DNA of 6,238 nucleotides from Pseudomonadota bacterium (GCA_030610915.1 JAUWQS010000103.1:1-6238), one strand, 5' to 3'; positions 1-5,789 are shown, numbered from the stretch's first letter. The notes: a model not told the origin generated them from the letters alone. Numbers and translations: made by a program.

Positions 1-1
1 A

Positions 2-379
2 ATAGTTACAAAGGATATGAATGAAACAATTGAGTTGTCCAACAGGTTTGCCCCGGAACACTTACAGTTGATGGTTGAAGATCCCAATCGACTTTTGGGA
101 AAGATAAGAAATGCGGGTGCGGTCTTCCTTGGTTATAACACGCCGGAGGCCCTGGGAGATTATATTGCCGGGCCCAACCATATTCTCCCTACCGGCGGAA
201 CTGCAAGGTTTTCTTCTCCTCTGGGAGTTTATGACTTTGTTAAAAGGACAAGTGTCATCTCTTTTTCTTTTGAGTCATTACAAAAATACGGTGACAGGGC
301 AGCAAGGTTTGCCGGCATGGAGGGTCTTGATGCTCATGAGAAATCAATAATGGTGAGATTGGCGCCAAAAATCCCTTGA
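2..379 (+). CDS. hisD: Histidinol dehydrogenase, C-terminal part (5' end outside window)
   Basis: Cytosolic zinc enzyme that makes L-histidine from L-histidinol in two NAD-dependent oxidations, the last steps of histidine biosynthesis. The reading frame is open from base 2 (IVTKDMNETIELSN...), so the ATG at 17 is an internal Met and the gene is truncated by the window edge. Only about the last 125 residues of a family that is normally about 430 residues are seen. Family hallmarks visible: APEHL with the catalytic Glu-His pair (bases 56-61), GDY with the Asp expected to bind zinc (158-160), the conserved Asn-His of GPNHILPT (176-181), and DAHEKS with the C-terminal zinc-ligand His (335-337). 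These correspond to E. coli HisD Glu326/His327, Asp360, His367 and His419. The C-terminus looks intact and functional. Its TGA stop lies inside a TTGACA sequence (376-381). It belongs to a different pathway from the downstream genes and is separated from them by a tRNA gene and a terminator. Confidence 0.95.
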   Translation: MVTKDMNETIELSNRFAPEHLQLMVEDPNRLLGKIRNAGAVFLGYNTPEALGDYIAGPNHILPTGGTARFSSPLGVYDFVKRTSVISFSFESLQKYGDRAARFAGMEGLDAHEKSIMVRLAPKIP

Positions 380-404
380 CAAATTGAGAGCTTCTGCGTA
401 ATTA

Positions 405-460
405 TTCACGGTTCACTATTCACTATTCACTGTTTACTGTTCACTGTTCACTGTTCCGGG
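405..460 (+). repeat. Tandem 7-bp repeat array (TTCACTG-like)
   Basis: Seven consecutive 7-base units in strict register: TTCACGG, TTCACTA, TTCACTA, TTCACTG, TTTACTG, TTCACTG, TTCACTG (405-453), then a decayed unit TTCCGGG (454-460). It lies between the hisD stop and the tRNA gene and has no coding potential of its own. Units of the same type on the opposite strand (GTGAAC/TTGAAC) recur after rimP and at the end of the window, so this appears to be a dispersed intergenic repeat family of the genome. Confidence 0.85.
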
Positions 461-468
461 ATGATAAT
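440..468 (+). promoter_or_regulatory. Candidate sigma-70 promoter for tRNA-Gly
   Basis: A -10-like GATAAT (463-468, 5 of 6 to TATAAT) is preceded, with a 17-base spacer, by TTCACT (440-445, 4 of 6 to TTGACA). Transcription would begin near 474-476, only a few bases before the tRNA 5' end at 480, as expected for a short-leader tRNA transcript. The -35 box is unit six of the heptamer array. A second possibility is TTGACA at 376-381 with AATTAT at 400-405 (18-base spacer), which has a better -35 but a poorer -10 and would give a leader of about 70 bases containing the whole array. The placement is inferred from sequence only. Confidence 0.45.
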
Positions 469-479
469 TTAACAGTTGA

Positions 480-554
480 GCGGGCGTAATTCAGCGGTAG
501 AATGTCAGCTTCCCAAGCTGGACGTCGTGGGTTCGATTCCCATCGCCCGCTCCA
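480..554 (+). tRNA. tRNA-Gly (anticodon CCC)
   Basis: A complete cloverleaf can be drawn by hand. The acceptor stem GCGGGCG (480-486) pairs with CGCCCGC (544-550). The D stem is ATTC/GAAT around an AGCGGTA loop. The anticodon stem TCAGC/GCTGG carries the loop TTCCCAA, giving anticodon CCC at 512-514, which reads GGG glycine codons. The T arm has the loop TTCGATT. The discriminator is U (551), followed by an encoded CCA (552-554). The gene lies alone between hisD and rimP, preceded by a plausible promoter and followed by a strong terminator at 623, so it is probably a single-gene transcription unit. Confidence 0.96.
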
Positions 555-622
555 GAAATTTTTCTTGAAGTGGAATTTTTTCTGTGTTATTTATAGTTTA
601 GATCATCATTGTTTGTTTGATG

Positions 623-646
623 AGTGGGCATGTGCCCACTTTTTTG
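623..646 (+). terminator. Rho-independent terminator after tRNA-Gly
   Basis: AGTGGGCA (623-630) is followed by a two-base spacer and its exact reverse complement TGCCCACT (633-640), or in practice a 7-bp GC-rich stem with a 4-base loop. A T run continues from the stem through 645. This is a textbook intrinsic terminator. It separates the hisD/tRNA side from the rimP operon, so rimP must have its own promoter between about 646 and 737. No convincing -35/-10 pair was found there. Confidence 0.9.
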
Positions 647-665
647 TTTGTGGCAGGATAGATGT

Positions 666-730
666 CTTCGTCAAATAGTCAAGTCGTCGAGTTGAAGAAC
701 AATTTTTACCCATTCGGCCACTTGACGAGG
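666..730 (+). promoter_or_regulatory. rimP leader: possible alternative pairings around the ribosome binding site
   Basis: The likely rimP Shine-Dalgarno is GAGG (727-730), seven bases before the GTG start. The 9-base stretch CTTCGTCAA (666-674) can pair with TTGACGAGG (722-730), with one G-U wobble, masking the whole site. A competing pair, GTCAAGT (678-684) with ACTTGAC (720-726), is perfect over 7 bases and leaves GAGG free. The two pairings use the same central bases and so exclude each other. This would be compatible with translational control of rimP, but stems of this length with loops of 35-47 bases can arise by chance. Confidence 0.25.
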
Positions 731-737
731 TTTTGAT

Positions 738-1223
738 GTGCGTGATTTGTTCCAAATATATCGTGAAAAGATTTTGAAGTTGGTGGAACCTGTCGTCGAA
801 TCTGAAGGTATGGAATTGATTGATGTTGAATGTCTGAGAATGAAATCACGCTGGCTTGTAAAAATCTACATCGATAAAGAAGGGGGCAGTACTCTCGATG
901 ACTGTTCTGAGATTAGCAATGAGGTTCGCGATCTTCTTGATATACATGAAGTGCCTCCCGGCCTGTACACCCTGGAGGTATCTTCTCCAGGGCTTAACCG
1001 TCCCCTTGTGAAAGAAAGGGATTTTATTAAATACAGGGGATATGGGATCAAGGTCAAACTGAAAGATGTTCTGGATGGGAAGAGGAATTTTCGTGGAAAG
1101 TTGATGGATTTACTTGAAGAAGATGGGCGGAAGGTTCTGGTTATTGATGAGGAAGGAAAGATGTATCGCATACCGAAAGAGATTGTGGTCAAAGCTAACC
1201 TTGATGGCGATATAGTCCCTTAG
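738..1223 (+). CDS. rimP: Ribosome maturation factor RimP
   Basis: Cytosolic protein needed for maturation of the 30S ribosomal subunit. It binds free 30S, and in the family is linked to assembly around S12. The 161 residues are close to the usual 150-170. The N-terminal alpha/beta domain covers about residues 8-85 (ESEGMELIDVE, then a WLVKIYIDKEGG strand and a D-C-x-x-I-S-N-E-V helix). It ends in the family signature SSPGLNRPL at residues 82-90. The C-terminal SH3-like barrel follows (about 91-158). The start is GTG at 738: GAGG lies seven bases upstream and an in-frame TGA at 723-725 rules out a longer form. The ATG at 736 is in another frame and not used. This is the first gene of the conserved rimP-nusA-infB-rbfA cluster, but 407 bp of repeat-filled DNA separates it from nusA. 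Confidence 0.96.
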   Translation: MRDLFQIYREKILKLVEPVVESEGMELIDVECLRMKSRWLVKIYIDKEGGSTLDDCSEISNEVRDLLDIHEVPPGLYTLEVSSPGLNRPLVKERDFIKYRGYGIKVKLKDVLDGKRNFRGKLMDLLEEDGRKVLVIDEEGKMYRIPKEIVVKANLDGDIVP

Positions 1224-1225
1224 TT

Positions 1226-1241
1226 GTGAACCCTTGAACCG
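1226..1241 (+). repeat. Short remnant of the GTGAAC/GTTCAC heptamer family
   Basis: GTGAACC followed by CTTGAACC, starting two bases after the rimP stop codon. On the opposite strand this reads GGTTCAAG GGTTCAC, the same kind of unit as the array at 405-460 and the one at 6200-6235. It is only two units long, so on its own it would be weak evidence. Confidence 0.35.
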
Positions 1242-1265
1242 TTTCTTAGTTCCGGCTTGTCCGGG

Positions 1266-1418
1266 TTAGGAAAGGCATATGCTATGAGGCTGTCCGACAA
1301 TGTCATTCTGAGGCTATAGCCGAAGAATCTCAACTTTTAACTAATTGTATTTATTAGATTCTTCGCTTCGCTCAGAATGACGGAAACGCTTTTAAAAGGT
1401 TCTCGGACAGCTTCCTAA
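1266..1418. repeat. MITE-like element A: nested imperfect palindrome between rimP and nusA
   Basis: Non-coding DNA built as a nested set of inverted repeats. TTAGGAA (1266-1272) pairs with TTCCTAA (1412-1418). GAGGCTGTCCGA (1286-1297) pairs with TCGGACAGCTTC (1403-1414), 11 of 12 positions. GTCATTCTGAG (1302-1312) pairs with CTCAGAATGAC (1371-1381). CGAAGAATCT (1321-1330) pairs with AGATTCTTCG (1356-1365). The GGCTGTCCGA ends resemble insertion-sequence terminal repeats. The inner GTCATTCTGAG/GAAGAATCT motif is, from memory, a widely dispersed bacterial palindromic repeat, here present twice in opposite orientation. No open reading frame for a transposase fits inside, so any movement would need a transposase elsewhere. 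No clear target-site duplication was found. In the rimP-nusA transcript it would form a long hairpin without a U tract. Confidence 0.75.
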
Positions 1419-1533
1419 GTGTTCTCATTTCTGGATGAACACTAACTAAGGGAGGTAATAGCTCAATAAATAAGGGTAACTGAGCATAAATTCCCGCCTA
1501 CGCAGGAATGATGAAGTGAGCTAAGTGTTTGTC

Positions 1534-1553
1534 ATTCCTGCGAAAGCAGGAAT
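1534..1553. repeat. Perfect hairpin with GAAA loop inside element B
   Basis: ATTCCTGC (1534-1541), GAAA, GCAGGAAT (1546-1553): an 8-bp perfect stem closed by a C-G pair around a GNRA-type tetraloop, in the context GTC-hairpin-CCAG. It resembles the short palindromic repeats scattered between genes in many bacterial genomes. No T run follows, so it is not an intrinsic terminator. Confidence 0.7.
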
Positions 1554-1614
1554 CCAGAAAGTTGTTATTCCAAGGTGTACCAAGGGACTTGCCGCTATTT
1601 ATTGAGCTGATAAT

Positions 1615-1622
1615 AAGGGAGG
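1615..1622 (+). promoter_or_regulatory. nusA ribosome binding site (right copy of the duplicated 9-mer)
   Basis: AAGGGAGG lies eight bases before the nusA ATG at 1631, a strong match to the anti-Shine-Dalgarno complement. An identical copy at 1448-1455 is followed by no suitable start codon (stops and A/T-rich element sequence come next), so only this copy can serve translation. Confidence 0.85.
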
Positions 1623-1630
1623 ATTTGTAG

Positions 1631-2890
1631 ATGTCGCCGGAACTTAAACATCTGATTGACCAGATGTGCAGGGATAAGGGTATAGATAAAGAGGTAATTA
1701 TAGAGGTGTTGGAGACAGCCATGTTGACGGCTGCAAGGAAAAAGCTTGGTATGGATGTAGATGTGGAAGCCGGTTATAATGAAGACGCTGGGGAGATAGA
1801 GGTGTTTCAGTTTAAAACCGTTGTGGAAAAATCGTTGGATCACGATACACAAATATCGCTGGAAGATGCGCGAAGGGACATGGATGAAGATGCAGAATTA
1901 GGGGATAGCCTCGGTGTGAAGATAGAGGCCGCTACCTTTGGCAGGGTCGCGGTTCAAACGGCCAAGCAGATTCTGATCCAGAAGGTAAAAGATGCGGAAC
2001 GGGACAAAATTTATGAAGAATATAAAGACCGGAAAGGAGAATTGCTCACCGGTTTCGTTCATAGATTTGAGAGTGGGAGCATTATAGTTAATCTTGGCAG
2101 GGCCGAAGGAGTGGTTCCTTTAGATGAGCAAATTTTTAGGGAAACGTATAAAAGGGGAGAGAGAATTCGGGCATATATATGCGACGTAAGGAAGATATCC
2201 AAGGGCCCACAGATAATACTTTCCCGTACCCATCCAGAGATCATCAGAAGACTTTTCGAGGTCGAAGTTCCCGAGATTCCCGAGGGGTTGATTGAGATTG
2301 TAAATATATCGAGGGACCCCGGAAACAGGACAAAGATCTCCGTCAGAACAAATGACAGGGATGTTGATCCGGTTGGAGCCTGCGTCGGTATGAGAGGTTC
2401 GCGTGTGCAGAGTGTAGTTCAGGAGCTGAGAGGGGAAAAGATAGATATTGTTTCGTATTCTGAGGACCAGGTAGAATATATCTGCAATGCCCTGTCTCCG
2501 GCCAAGGTTGAAAGGGTCACTATGGATGAGGATGCAAAGTCAATGGAGGTTGTTGTTTCGGATGATCAACTTTCTTTGGCCATCGGGAGAAATGGACAAA
2601 ATGTAAAATTGGCAGTGAAACTCACTGGATGGAAGATCGATGTGAAGAGTGAATCTCTGAAAGCAGAACGGATTGAGAAGGGGTATGAATCATTGATGCA
2701 GATTCCTGGTGTGGGCAAGGTTATCGCAGAGCGTCTCTTCAAAGAGGGATTCGAAAATGTTGAAACCATAGCTTCTGCCAAGACCGACACGTTATCCTTG
2801 ATTTCAGGAATCGGAGAGAAAGCGGCATCGACCTGGATCGAGAGAGCGAAAGAAATTGTTGTTGAAAGAGATAAAAATGAGGTGGGCTGA
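1631..2890 (+). CDS. nusA: Transcription termination/antitermination protein NusA
   Basis: Cytosolic RNA polymerase-binding factor that modulates pausing, intrinsic termination and antitermination, including rRNA operon transcription. The 419 residues show the full core: N-terminal polymerase-binding domain (about 1-125); S1 domain (about 136-200, KGELLTGFVHRFESGSIIVN); KH1 (about 230-280, with GMRG at 253-256); KH2 (about 295-345, with GRNGQN at 319-324). A single C-terminal helix-hairpin-helix unit follows (about 354-412, IPGVGKVIAERL and ISGIGEKAA). E. coli NusA is longer (495) with two acidic repeat domains at that place; here there is one such unit. The ATG is supported by AAGGGAGG eight bases upstream and by the family-typical N-terminus. 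infB follows after 30 bp, suggesting co-transcription. Upstream transcription must cross or start within the inserted repeats at 1266-1622. Confidence 0.97.
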   Translation: MSPELKHLIDQMCRDKGIDKEVIIEVLETAMLTAARKKLGMDVDVEAGYNEDAGEIEVFQFKTVVEKSLDHDTQISLEDARRDMDEDAELGDSLGVKIEAATFGRVAVQTAKQILIQKVKDAERDKIYEEYKDRKGELLTGFVHRFESGSIIVNLGRAEGVVPLDEQIFRETYKRGERIRAYICDVRKISKGPQIILSRTHPEIIRRLFEVEVPEIPEGLIEIVNISRDPGNRTKISVRTNDRDVDPVGACVGMRGSRVQSVVQELRGEKIDIVSYSEDQVEYICNALSPAKVERVTMDEDAKSMEVVVSDDQLSLAIGRNGQNVKLAVKLTGWKIDVKSESLKAERIEKGYESLMQIPGVGKVIAERLFKEGFENVETIASAKTDTLSLISGIGEKAASTWIERAKEIVVERDKNEVG

Positions 2891-2920
2891 GGATTATAAC
2901 CATATCAGGGAGTCTTAGGA

Positions 2921-5338
2921 ATGTCTAAAATGAGAGTTTATGAATTGGCCAGGGAACTGAATATCAGCAGCAAGGAGTTTGTTCCTCGTTTGGAGGAGCT
3001 TGGCATAGCTGTAAAGTCTCACTCCAGTTCACTCGAAAGCGGCGATGTTGACAGAATACGTAGAGAATTTGCATCGGGTGAGCTACGTGAGATTGAGGAG
3101 AAAAGGGTAAAGTCCACCATTATCAGGAGAAGGGCTGTGCGCCATCCAGTTGAAGAGAAGGTGGCCGCAATACCCGAAAAAGAAGAAAAAAAAGAGGCTG
3201 TGGCGGGAGAGAAGGAAGAGATTGAGGTTCCCAAGGTCAGGAAAGAACCGGAAGAGAAAAAGGTCGCAAAGGAGCAGGAGCAGGCAGGGGAGATTCCCGT
3301 AAAGAAGGTTGAAAAAGAGATAGAGATCGCAGAAGAGGTTGCCCTTCCCAGGGCTCCGAAACCTGCGGAAGTAGTAAAAGAAGAACCTGTTAAAAAAAGG
3401 AAACAACCGGTAGAAGTGGTGATAAAAGGAAAACCGGTGAGGAAGAAGACCTTTGTTGACCATCCTGTCGCCGGTAAGAAGAAACGCTCGCGAAAGGGGA
3501 AGTATGAAAAGGTTCCCGAGTGGAAAAGGAAAAGAGCAGTAGATGTTGTAAAGATGGGGAAAACGGAGATTACAATTCCAAAAGCAATTAAAAAAAGGAT
3601 AAAAATGGCAGAAGAGATAAGGGTCGGAGATCTGGCTAAAAAAATGGGCGTCAGGGCGAATGAACTCATGGCTAAACTTATCTCCCTCGGCGTGATAGCG
3701 ACTATAAACCAGTCTATCGATTGCGATACCGCCACGCTCATTGCGGCTGAATTTGGGTATCAGGTGGAACCTGCCGTCCATGAGTATGAAGAACTTGCCA
3801 AAAGGGCTGTCAGCCCTCAGGAAAATCTGAGACCGAGGGCCCCTGTAGTCACGGTAATGGGGCATGTTGACCATGGCAAGACATCTCTTTTGGATGCCAT
3901 AAGGCAAACGAATGTTATCGGAGGGGAAACCGGCGGAATTACACAGGCGATAGGCGCCTATCATGTGGATATAAAAAGCAGGGATATTGTGTTTTTAGAC
4001 ACACCGGGACATGAGGCCTTCACTGCGATGAGGGCCAGAGGGGCTCAGGTAACAGATCTAGTTGTTCTCGTGGTGGCTGCCGATGATGGTGTCAAGGAGC
4101 AAACTGTCGAGGCAATAAACCATTCGCGAGTGGCGGATGTTCCAATCATAGTTGCTATAAATAAGATTGACAAACCTGGAGCTAATATAGAGAGAGTAAA
4201 GCAGGAGCTTTCCGAGCATGATCTTCTTCCTGAAGAATGGGGCGGCAGCACGATATTTTCCGAGGTTTCTGCGAAGAAGAAAGTGGGGATAGAAGACCTG
4301 TTGGAGCTTATACTTCTCCAGGCGGATATCATGGAGCTGAAGGCCGACCCCGATGGGCCAGCCGGTGGTGTTGTAATAGAGGCGAGACTCGACAAGAACA
4401 AGGGGCCGGTAGCCACGGTTTTGATTCAAGAGGGAACACTAAGAAAGGGTGATGCCTTTGTTTCCATGACAGAATATGGCAGAGTTCGGGCCATGACAAA
4501 TGATAAAGGGAAACGAATAAATGATGCCGGGCCCTCCATACCGGTGGAGATTGTAGGGTTTTCAAACGTGCCTCAGGTAAGCGCGGATTTTATTTGTGTC
4601 GAGGATGAGAAAAGGGCGCGCAGCATTGGGGAGTACAGGTTGAGAAAAGAGAGAGATAAGGGACTTCCTGTTTCTTCAAAAATTACATTGGATCAACTGT
4701 ATGAGAAGATAAAAGAAGGGGTAAAAGAACTCAACGTAATTATCAAGGGTGATGTTCAGGGTTCTATAGAGGCGCTGACCGCGGCGCTGGCAAAGCTCAG
4801 TACCAAAGATATAAAATTGAAAGTCATCCATAGTTCTACCGGCGCAATAACGGAAACGGATGTAATGTTAGCTTCGGCGTCTGATGCTATTATCGTAGGA
4901 TTTAAAGTCAGACCCGATGCGAGGGTCTCGGAAATTGCGCAGCGGGAGGGAGTGGATATCGAGCTTTACGATGTCATATACAATGCTATTGCCGACATTG
5001 AAGCAGCGATGGAGGGGCTCCTCGAACCTGTTTACAAGGAAGTGGTTCAGGGACGTGTCGAGGTACGGGAGTTGTTCAGGGCGCCGAAGGTGGGCGTTAT
5101 CGCCGGCAGCTATGTTACAGATGGCAAAATAGCGAGAAATTCCAGTCTTAAGATAGTGAGAGACGGGGTCGTTATTTGTGACAGTAGGATCTCTTCACTG
5201 AAGAGGTTTCAGGAGAATGTTGAGGAGGTTACATCAAATTTCGAATGCGGCATAGTGGTAGAAGGTTTCAATGATATAAAAGTAGGGGATACAATTGAGA
5301 CTTATGTCAAAGAAGAGGTAGAAAGAAAATTGCAATAA
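2921..5338 (+). CDS. infB: Translation initiation factor IF-2
   Basis: GTPase that places initiator fMet-tRNA on the 30S subunit and promotes 50S joining. At 805 residues it is within the usual bacterial range. An IF2-N domain (about 1-50, RVYELARELNISSKEF) is followed by a long Lys/Glu/Pro-rich linker (about 55-210). A second IF2-N domain is at about 229-282 (IRVGDLAKKMGV). The G domain spans about 305-475 with G1 GHVDHGKT (314-321), G3 DTPGHEAF (360-367, catalytic-type His364), G4 NKID (414-417) and G5 SAK (450-452). The beta-barrel domain II, domain III (EKIKEGVKELNVIIKGDVQGS) and the C-terminal fMet-tRNA-binding domain IV complete the protein. The ATG at 2921 has AGGGAG (2907-2912) eight bases upstream. 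nusA ends 30 bp before it, and no ylxR or ylxQ gene lies between. The purine-rich linker codons cause long false open frames on the other strand. Confidence 0.98.
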   Translation: MSKMRVYELARELNISSKEFVPRLEELGIAVKSHSSSLESGDVDRIRREFASGELREIEEKRVKSTIIRRRAVRHPVEEKVAAIPEKEEKKEAVAGEKEEIEVPKVRKEPEEKKVAKEQEQAGEIPVKKVEKEIEIAEEVALPRAPKPAEVVKEEPVKKRKQPVEVVIKGKPVRKKTFVDHPVAGKKKRSRKGKYEKVPEWKRKRAVDVVKMGKTEITIPKAIKKRIKMAEEIRVGDLAKKMGVRANELMAKLISLGVIATINQSIDCDTATLIAAEFGYQVEPAVHEYEELAKRAVSPQENLRPRAPVVTVMGHVDHGKTSLLDAIRQTNVIGGETGGITQAIGAYHVDIKSRDIVFLDTPGHEAFTAMRARGAQVTDLVVLVVAADDGVKEQTVEAINHSRVADVPIIVAINKIDKPGANIERVKQELSEHDLLPEEWGGSTIFSEVSAKKKVGIEDLLELILLQADIMELKADPDGPAGGVVIEARLDKNKGPVATVLIQEGTLRKGDAFVSMTEYGRVRAMTNDKGKRINDAGPSIPVEIVGFSNVPQVSADFICVEDEKRARSIGEYRLRKERDKGLPVSSKITLDQLYEKIKEGVKELNVIIKGDVQGSIEALTAALAKLSTKDIKLKVIHSSTGAITETDVMLASASDAIIVGFKVRPDARVSEIAQREGVDIELYDVIYNAIADIEAAMEGLLEPVYKEVVQGRVEVRELFRAPKVGVIAGSYVTDGKIARNSSLKIVRDGVVICDSRISSLKRFQENVEEVTSNFECGIVVEGFNDIKVGDTIETYVKEEVERKLQ
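3596..3607 (+). promoter_or_regulatory. Possible internal translation start in infB (short IF2 form)
   Basis: AGGA (3596-3599) sits five bases before an in-frame ATG (3605-3607, Met229). Starting here would give a 577-residue protein that drops the first IF2-N domain and the whole charged linker but keeps the second IF2-N domain (which begins right after Met229), the G domain and all C-terminal domains. In E. coli, infB is known to make shorter IF2 forms from internal in-frame starts. Use of this site here is inferred, and Lys/Glu-rich codons produce AGGA-like strings easily. Confidence 0.35.
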
Positions 5339-5375
5339 GAGTCTATCATGAAAGAAGTGTTGCAATCAGGCGCTG

Positions 5376-5789
5376 ATGTATAAATGTGATAATTGTTTCA
5401 TGACAGACCCTAAGTTATGTAAAATGGTAATTGGCGCAGGCATAATAGACGTTTATATTTTTGATAGTAGATCTCTGAAGACAAAGAGAGGAATTCTGCA
5501 AAAGACAATAAAAAGGACACAGAATCGATTTAATATATCCATAGCTGAGGTAGGAGAGAACGACAGTTTGAAGAGGGGAAGAATTGGATTTAGTGTGGTG
5601 GGAAACGACAGGGGGTACATCAATTCAAAAATAGACAAAATTTTAAATTTTATTGACAGCTTGGAACTTGCGGAGGTGCTGGGTTCAAAAATAGAAATCG
5701 TCAGCGTTTCCGATGTCATGGATGAGAGTGATTATCTGAAGGATATGTTTGATCGTATGGGTGACTATGATGGAATTCAAGAGGGCTGA
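5376..5789 (+). CDS. ylxP: DUF503 / YlxP-family protein
   Basis: Small cytosolic protein of unknown biochemical role, commonly encoded between infB and rbfA. Family signs: a beta-alpha start VIGAGIIDVYIFDSRSLKTK, matching the family pattern of a hydrophobic strand then SRSLK-x-KR; then R-FNISIAEVGEND and IGFSVVGND, and a final strand SKIEIVSV. The start is uncertain. ATG 5376 gives 137 residues, has AGG five bases upstream and lies 37 bp after infB. ATG 5424 (Met17) gives 121 residues and matches where family members normally begin, but has no clear ribosome binding site. The extra 16 residues of the long form carry three Cys (positions 4, 7, 15) and have no family counterpart that I know. 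The acidic C-terminal tail (about 25 residues after SVSD) also exceeds the usual length of about 95. Its end overlaps rbfA by 20 bp, suggesting translational coupling. Confidence 0.85.
   Translation: MYKCDNCFMTDPKLCKMVIGAGIIDVYIFDSRSLKTKRGILQKTIKRTQNRFNISIAEVGENDSLKRGRIGFSVVGNDRGYINSKIDKILNFIDSLELAEVLGSKIEIVSVSDVMDESDYLKDMFDRMGDYDGIQEG

Larger units (their letters stand above)
1447..1622. mobile_element. MITE-like element B with 9-bp flanking direct repeat
   Basis: A 158-bp core (1456-1613) is bracketed by the direct repeat TAAGGGAGG at 1447-1455 and again at 1614-1622, as expected of a target-site duplication. The core ends are inverted repeats: AGCTCAATAAATA (1460-1472) is the exact reverse complement of TATTTATTGAGCT (1596-1608), a few bases in from each border, with a one-base offset between ends. 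Inside are two smaller palindromes: an imperfect one at 1490-1509 and a perfect one at 1534-1553. They are related to each other in inverted orientation (CGCAGGAATGA, 1501-1511, against TCATTCCTGCG, 1532-1542). No transposase gene is present, so it would be a non-autonomous element. The right copy of the duplicated 9-mer is the Shine-Dalgarno sequence of nusA. Confidence 0.65.

Noticed and set aside
405..460. Heptamer array as a CRISPR array or transposon end
   Set aside because: Units are 7 bp with no spacers, so it is a simple tandem repeat; there are no inverted ends or flanking duplication.
866..1192. Minus-strand open frame of 108 codons opposite rimP
   Set aside because: Entirely inside a clearly conserved gene; Ser/Arg-rich composition typical of an antisense shadow.
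1609..1614. GATAAT as a -10 box of a nusA promoter at the right end of element B
   Set aside because: The transcript would start at about 1621, inside the Shine-Dalgarno sequence, and no -35 lies at proper spacing (TTGCCG at 1589-1594 leaves only 14 bases).
1498..1852. Minus-strand open frames crossing element B and the start of nusA
   Set aside because: They cover repeat DNA and the antisense of nusA, with no ribosome binding site or domain that I recognise.
3019..3964. Long open frames on the minus strand (about 240 and 290 codons) opposite infB
   Set aside because: They lie opposite the Lys/Glu-rich linker and G-domain start of IF2. Purine-rich AAG/GAG codons read as Phe/Leu/Ser on the other strand and avoid stops. 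The proteins are low-complexity, rich in Phe, Ser and Leu, with no recognisable domain.
5348..5383. 11-codon open frame (MKEVLQSGADV) between infB and the DUF503 gene
   Set aside because: Very short, with only a weak AAGAG upstream. It overlaps the next start by a few bases, so a coupling peptide is conceivable, but nothing supports it.
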